A program made the position numbers and the translations under genes. This document shows positions 14,121-16,525 of a stretch of 16,525 nucleotides of DNA, one piece after another. The notes under the pieces are model-generated. The model did not search any database. It worked only from the letters and a program-made list of their open reading frames with translations, and was not told the origin of the DNA. The DNA lies in assembly GCA_030653335.1 (NCBI GenBank), contig JAURZP010000137.1:1-16525 (forward strand), given 5' to 3'. How positions within the stretch are numbered: position 1 is the stretch's first letter; each line of letters opens with the position of its first letter. Origin of the DNA: Methanoregula sp. (GTDB lineage Archaea; Halobacteriota; Methanomicrobia; Methanomicrobiales; Methanospirillaceae).

Positions 14121-14215
14121 CACCATGGACACCATTTTCACGAGTTCCGGGATCTTTTTTATGTACAATTTTCTCGTAAGACTTTCCGGAATAACCGGAA
14201 ATGGTGTCCATAGTG
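14121..14215. repeat. 95-bp inverted repeat with 17-bp arms and a nested hairpin
   Basis: CACCATGGACACCATTT (14121-14137) and AAATGGTGTCCATAGTG (14199-14215) are complementary at 16 of 17 positions. Inside, TTTCCGG-AATAA-CCGGAAA (14183-14201) is a perfect 7-bp hairpin that shares three bases with the right arm, so the two structures compete. No target-site duplication is visible. It starts exactly where the preceding repeat unit is cut off. Confidence 0.75.
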
Positions 14216-14218
14216 TCC

Positions 14219-14329
14219 AACTAGTGGATACCGGATGAATGTAGGGCACTAGTGGAGAGGGACAACTAAACTTGTAAATACTATTCTGAAGGAATGCCTC
14301 ACAATTTTAAATGTCATTGACCACTAGTG
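14219..14329. repeat. cluster of three ACTAGT palindromes in AT-rich DNA
   Basis: ACTAGT occurs at 14220-14225, 14248-14253 and 14323-14328; the last two are extended to the 8-bp palindrome CACTAGTG, 75 bp apart. Only two other CTAG tetramers were noticed in the whole window (near 1402 and 12314). The stretch 14219-14375 has no gene. Confidence 0.5.
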
Positions 14330-14376
14330 CTTTTGAAAAAATTTTAGTTAAAAAAAATCCAACTGATTTCCTTTAA

Positions 14377-14574
14377 AAGTCAGTCATAATCCTGAACAAA
14401 GTCGATTTCTTCCTTATCGATCCACCCGGTGAACTCATCGGTTCCGTGACCAACGGCCCTGCCGGCAGTGACCGCACAGCAGTCAGGGAGAATACCGGCC
14501 CCTACCTGATATGGGGTCGAAAATCATCGTTCTTATTCCGGGAGGATATCTCCAAAACAAAACCTTTAAAATAA
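14377..14574 (+). pseudogene. degraded gene fragment without start codon
   Basis: An open plus-strand frame of 65 codons with no in-frame ATG lies between TAA at 14374 and TAA at 14572. Its middle reads like a real secreted or cell-surface protein segment: VDFFLIDPPGELIGSV, then TNGPAGSDRTAVRENTG and PYLIWGRKSS. Base composition jumps from AT-rich flanks to GC-rich within 14401-14520, like the coding sequence around it. The last codons overlap the TATA box of the next gene. I read this as the remnant of a lost gene; the parent family was not recognised. Confidence 0.4.
14565..14574 (+). promoter_or_regulatory. TATA box of the DUF1254 gene
   Basis: TTTAAAATAA, preceded by ACC, is centred about 27 nt before ATG 14596 and no ribosome site precedes the ATG, so a leaderless transcript is likely. 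Confidence 0.55.
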
Positions 14575-14595
14575 GCAAAATTTCACTGTCCGGGT

Positions 14596-16029
14596 ATGAT
14601 CGGCGGAGCGATTACGCAAAGACGAGTGTTCATGGGTATTTGTGCGGTACTGGTAACGGTTGCATTGCTGGCAGCGGCCTGCACGTCATCCGTTTCACAA
14701 TCCGACTACAACAAAGGCTACGCAATCGGGCTCGAAGCCTACACCTACGGCCTGCCCCTGCTCGTGACCAACACCACGTTTACAACCATGACCAGCATCG
14801 ATGTCTCGAACGGTGCGTTCGGTCCGGTCAACCAGTTCAATAACGTACGCACCCTGAACAACCCGGGAAGCACGGTGGTCGTGGCGCCGGGAGCGAGTTC
14901 GCTCTCGTCGATCGCGTGGCTTGACCTGAGCAGGGAACCGCAGGTCCTCCACGTGCCGGCGGTACCGGACCACTTCTTTGTCCTCGCCCTGATCGACCCC
15001 TACACCACGAATGTCGCAAACTTCGGCAGCGCGAGCCATACCGTGCCGGGCGATTACGTCATCGCCGGCCCCGGCCAGCATGCGGTGCCGATCCCGGCAG
15101 GGACCCACCGGGTCAATGTCGGGTACAGCCGGATCTGGATCATCGGGTCCACCCAGCTGAAAGGGAGCGGCGATATCCCGAATGTCACCCGTATCCAGGA
15201 CGGTTACACCTTAACGCCCCTCAGTAAGTACGGCACGGACTACCGGCCCATAAACGCAACCAATCCCAATACCACCGTCCAGGTCTCCACGATACCGGGC
15301 GGGCTTTCGTTCTACGACATGCTCGGGCAGCAGATCGAGATGTTCCCCCCGCCGGCTGCTGACCAGCCCGCGCTGGCCCGGTTCGCGGAGATCGGGATCG
15401 GACCCGGGATGCGGCCTTCGCAGAACACGCACCTGAGCAAAGACACCATCCGGGGCATGGAAGACGCCCTGGCCGCTGGTCCCGGGCAGATCAAAAACGA
15501 CACCCGCTCCCTCTTCCTCGAAAGTTTTGACAGGCACAACGGCTACCTGCTGGGAGGCTTCGGGCAGTACGGGACCAACTACAATCTGCGTGCGGTCATC
15601 AGCCAGATCGGTCTTGGTGCCTTCACCCCCGACCAGGCAATCTATGCCCTCAGCTGGGCGGATCACGACAAAAAGGCGCTCGACGGATCGAAAAACTATG
15701 TCCTGCACATGGCCACCGCTCCGACCGCAGGCGAGAGCTGGACGCTGACCGTCTACACCCTTCAGGGGCAGATGGTCCAGAACCCAATCAACCGGTACCA
15801 GTTCAGCGACACCTCGGCCACCACCGTCAACCCGGACGGTTCGGTGGACTTCTATCTCCAGGCCACGCAGCCCACAGACCCGGCAAAGATCGCCAACTGG
15901 CTCCCGACTCCTCCCGCCGGGCAGGGATTCGAGGTCATGTGGCGGCTCCTGGGCCCGGACCCGTCCGCAATTCCCGGCATCCTCAACGGCACGGGCTGGC
16001 AGCCGCCGGCCATCACAGCGGTGCCGTGA
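14596..16029 (+). CDS. exported DUF1254/DUF1214 protein, probable lipoprotein
   Basis: This encodes 477 residues. A basic start (TQRRV) and hydrophobic stretch (11-28) end in LLAAAC, a plausible lipobox with C29. The DUF1254 domain follows (about 40-175): GYAIGLEAYTYGLPLL, then SIAWLDLSREPQVLHVP and FFVLALIDPYTTNVANFGS. The DUF1214 domain is at about 350-465: NYVLHMATAPTAGESWTLTVY, a central YQFSDTS, and WLPTPPAGQGFEVMWRL at the end. The pair is the usual arrangement in this family. Its biochemical function is not established. The protein is presumably held on the outer face of the cytoplasmic membrane. ATG 14596 is chosen from TATA spacing; ATG 14632 is an alternative that shortens the signal. 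The gene stands alone, divergent from the CocE-like gene, which is also exported. Confidence 0.85.
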   Translation: MIGGAITQRRVFMGICAVLVTVALLAAACTSSVSQSDYNKGYAIGLEAYTYGLPLLVTNTTFTTMTSIDVSNGAFGPVNQFNNVRTLNNPGSTVVVAPGASSLSSIAWLDLSREPQVLHVPAVPDHFFVLALIDPYTTNVANFGSASHTVPGDYVIAGPGQHAVPIPAGTHRVNVGYSRIWIIGSTQLKGSGDIPNVTRIQDGYTLTPLSKYGTDYRPINATNPNTTVQVSTIPGGLSFYDMLGQQIEMFPPPAADQPALARFAEIGIGPGMRPSQNTHLSKDTIRGMEDALAAGPGQIKNDTRSLFLESFDRHNGYLLGGFGQYGTNYNLRAVISQIGLGAFTPDQAIYALSWADHDKKALDGSKNYVLHMATAPTAGESWTLTVYTLQGQMVQNPINRYQFSDTSATTVNPDGSVDFYLQATQPTDPAKIANWLPTPPAGQGFEVMWRLLGPDPSAIPGILNGTGWQPPAITAVP

Positions 16030-16323
16030 TAGGCGACGGAGGATGAAGTCCCCGCATCCCGACTAAAAAATTTTTGGGGTCTTCCCTGCCCTCTTGTGGG
16101 GAGGGGGCCCGGACACCCTCCGGAACGAACATCCCCGAAATGAGACGTGTGACCGGATAAAAAAATCAACAACAACCTTTTTTTTAGGATTTGTAATCGG
16201 TGCTTGACCATTGTTCTGGTTCAGCGAACCTCCGGACCCCCACAATTCCCAAAAAAAAGGGTACAAAGTGACGCACTAAAGAGTCTGGCTGGTGCCGGCA
16301 TTTTTGGGGCTCGGAGAAATTCA
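16030..16323. other. gene-free stretch with T-rich termination signals
   Basis: TTTTT at 16071-16075 and a run of eight T at 16178-16185 on the plus strand can terminate the upstream DUF1254 transcript. No gene or RNA was recognised. Confidence 0.4.
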
Positions 16324-16400
16324 CTTACCGGACCTTTTGATAGTAGGAACGGTACCGGAAAGGGCTCCGGCCACTCCGGAACTGAAGGATACCGGATCAC
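16324..16400 (+). repeat. fragment of the ~195-bp CCGG-rich repeat
   Basis: CTTACCGGACCTTTTGATAG aligns without gaps to the GTACCGGAGCGTTTGGGAGAG part, followed by ACGGTACCGGAAAGGGCTCC and CCACTCCGGAACTGAAGG, the tail of the unit. The core with TCGCATGCC is missing. Positions 16401-16525 contain no recognised gene. Confidence 0.7.
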
Positions 16401-16525
16401 CTGATGGGACCCGGTCACACTCATAACCCCGAAAATGGCCATCCGGGTCTGTTTCAGCCCCCGATTGCCCGGAACCGGTACTTCGTGACCGGCCTGTTCA
16501 GCGGGTTTTTGAGGGTGTTTTTTCA

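Noticed and set aside
1545..16400. CRISPR array
   Set aside because: The repeats are about 195 bp, imperfect, in pairs and without unique spacers of constant length, and no cas gene is present.

Overview
The window looks like a chromosomal segment of a hydrogenotrophic methanogen of the order Methanomicrobiales (Methanoregula-like; the genus is a guess). The evidence is two coenzyme F420 enzymes (an Adf-type secondary alcohol dehydrogenase and an FprA-type F420H2 oxidase), the methanogen-specific regulator MsvR, a bacterial-type LonA as carried by this order, a wHTH-PAS regulator, and archaeal promoters (T/A-rich TATA boxes about 25-35 nt before start codons, several consistent with leaderless mRNAs). 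No rRNA, tRNA, CRISPR array, IS element or transposase was seen.

Layout, left to right. Positions 1-1178 hold a Lon protease gene cut by the window edge and, just upstream on the same strand, a MarR-family regulator; both promoters carry the same operator-like sequence. Positions 2194-3626 hold a two-gene minus-strand unit, adf then a small cupin. Positions 4055-6211 hold a wHTH regulator with about five PAS domains, two of which are a recent duplication. Positions 6741-8853 hold the divergent msvR/fprA pair, with two adjacent inverted repeats in the shared promoter that match the MsvR-box pattern; this is an oxygen-stress module. Positions 9323-10921 hold divergent genes for a YIP1-family membrane protein and a multi-pass membrane protein with an HEXXH motif. 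Positions 11542-13635 encode a membrane-anchored S15/CocE-like hydrolase, and 14596-16029 a DUF1254/DUF1214 exported protein or lipoprotein, preceded by a degraded gene fragment.

The most unusual content is not protein coding. A GC-rich, CCGG-studded repeat of about 195 bp occurs in nine recognisable copies plus two fragments, mostly as head-to-tail pairs, always in the same orientation. It fills the gaps at about 1.55-2.0, 6.26-6.59, 8.90-9.30, 10.96-11.33, 13.78-14.12 and 16.32-16.40 kb. It is absent from the gaps that hold promoters of divergent or regulated genes. Other unexplained structure includes an inverted repeat with 17-bp arms at 14121-14215 followed by three ACTAGT palindromes, and an inverted repeat at 11443-11517.

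Functionally the genes suggest redox and stress handling: F420-linked alcohol oxidation, F420H2-dependent oxygen removal under MsvR control, and proteolysis under probable MarR control. Whether these units are coordinated with each other cannot be seen from the sequence.
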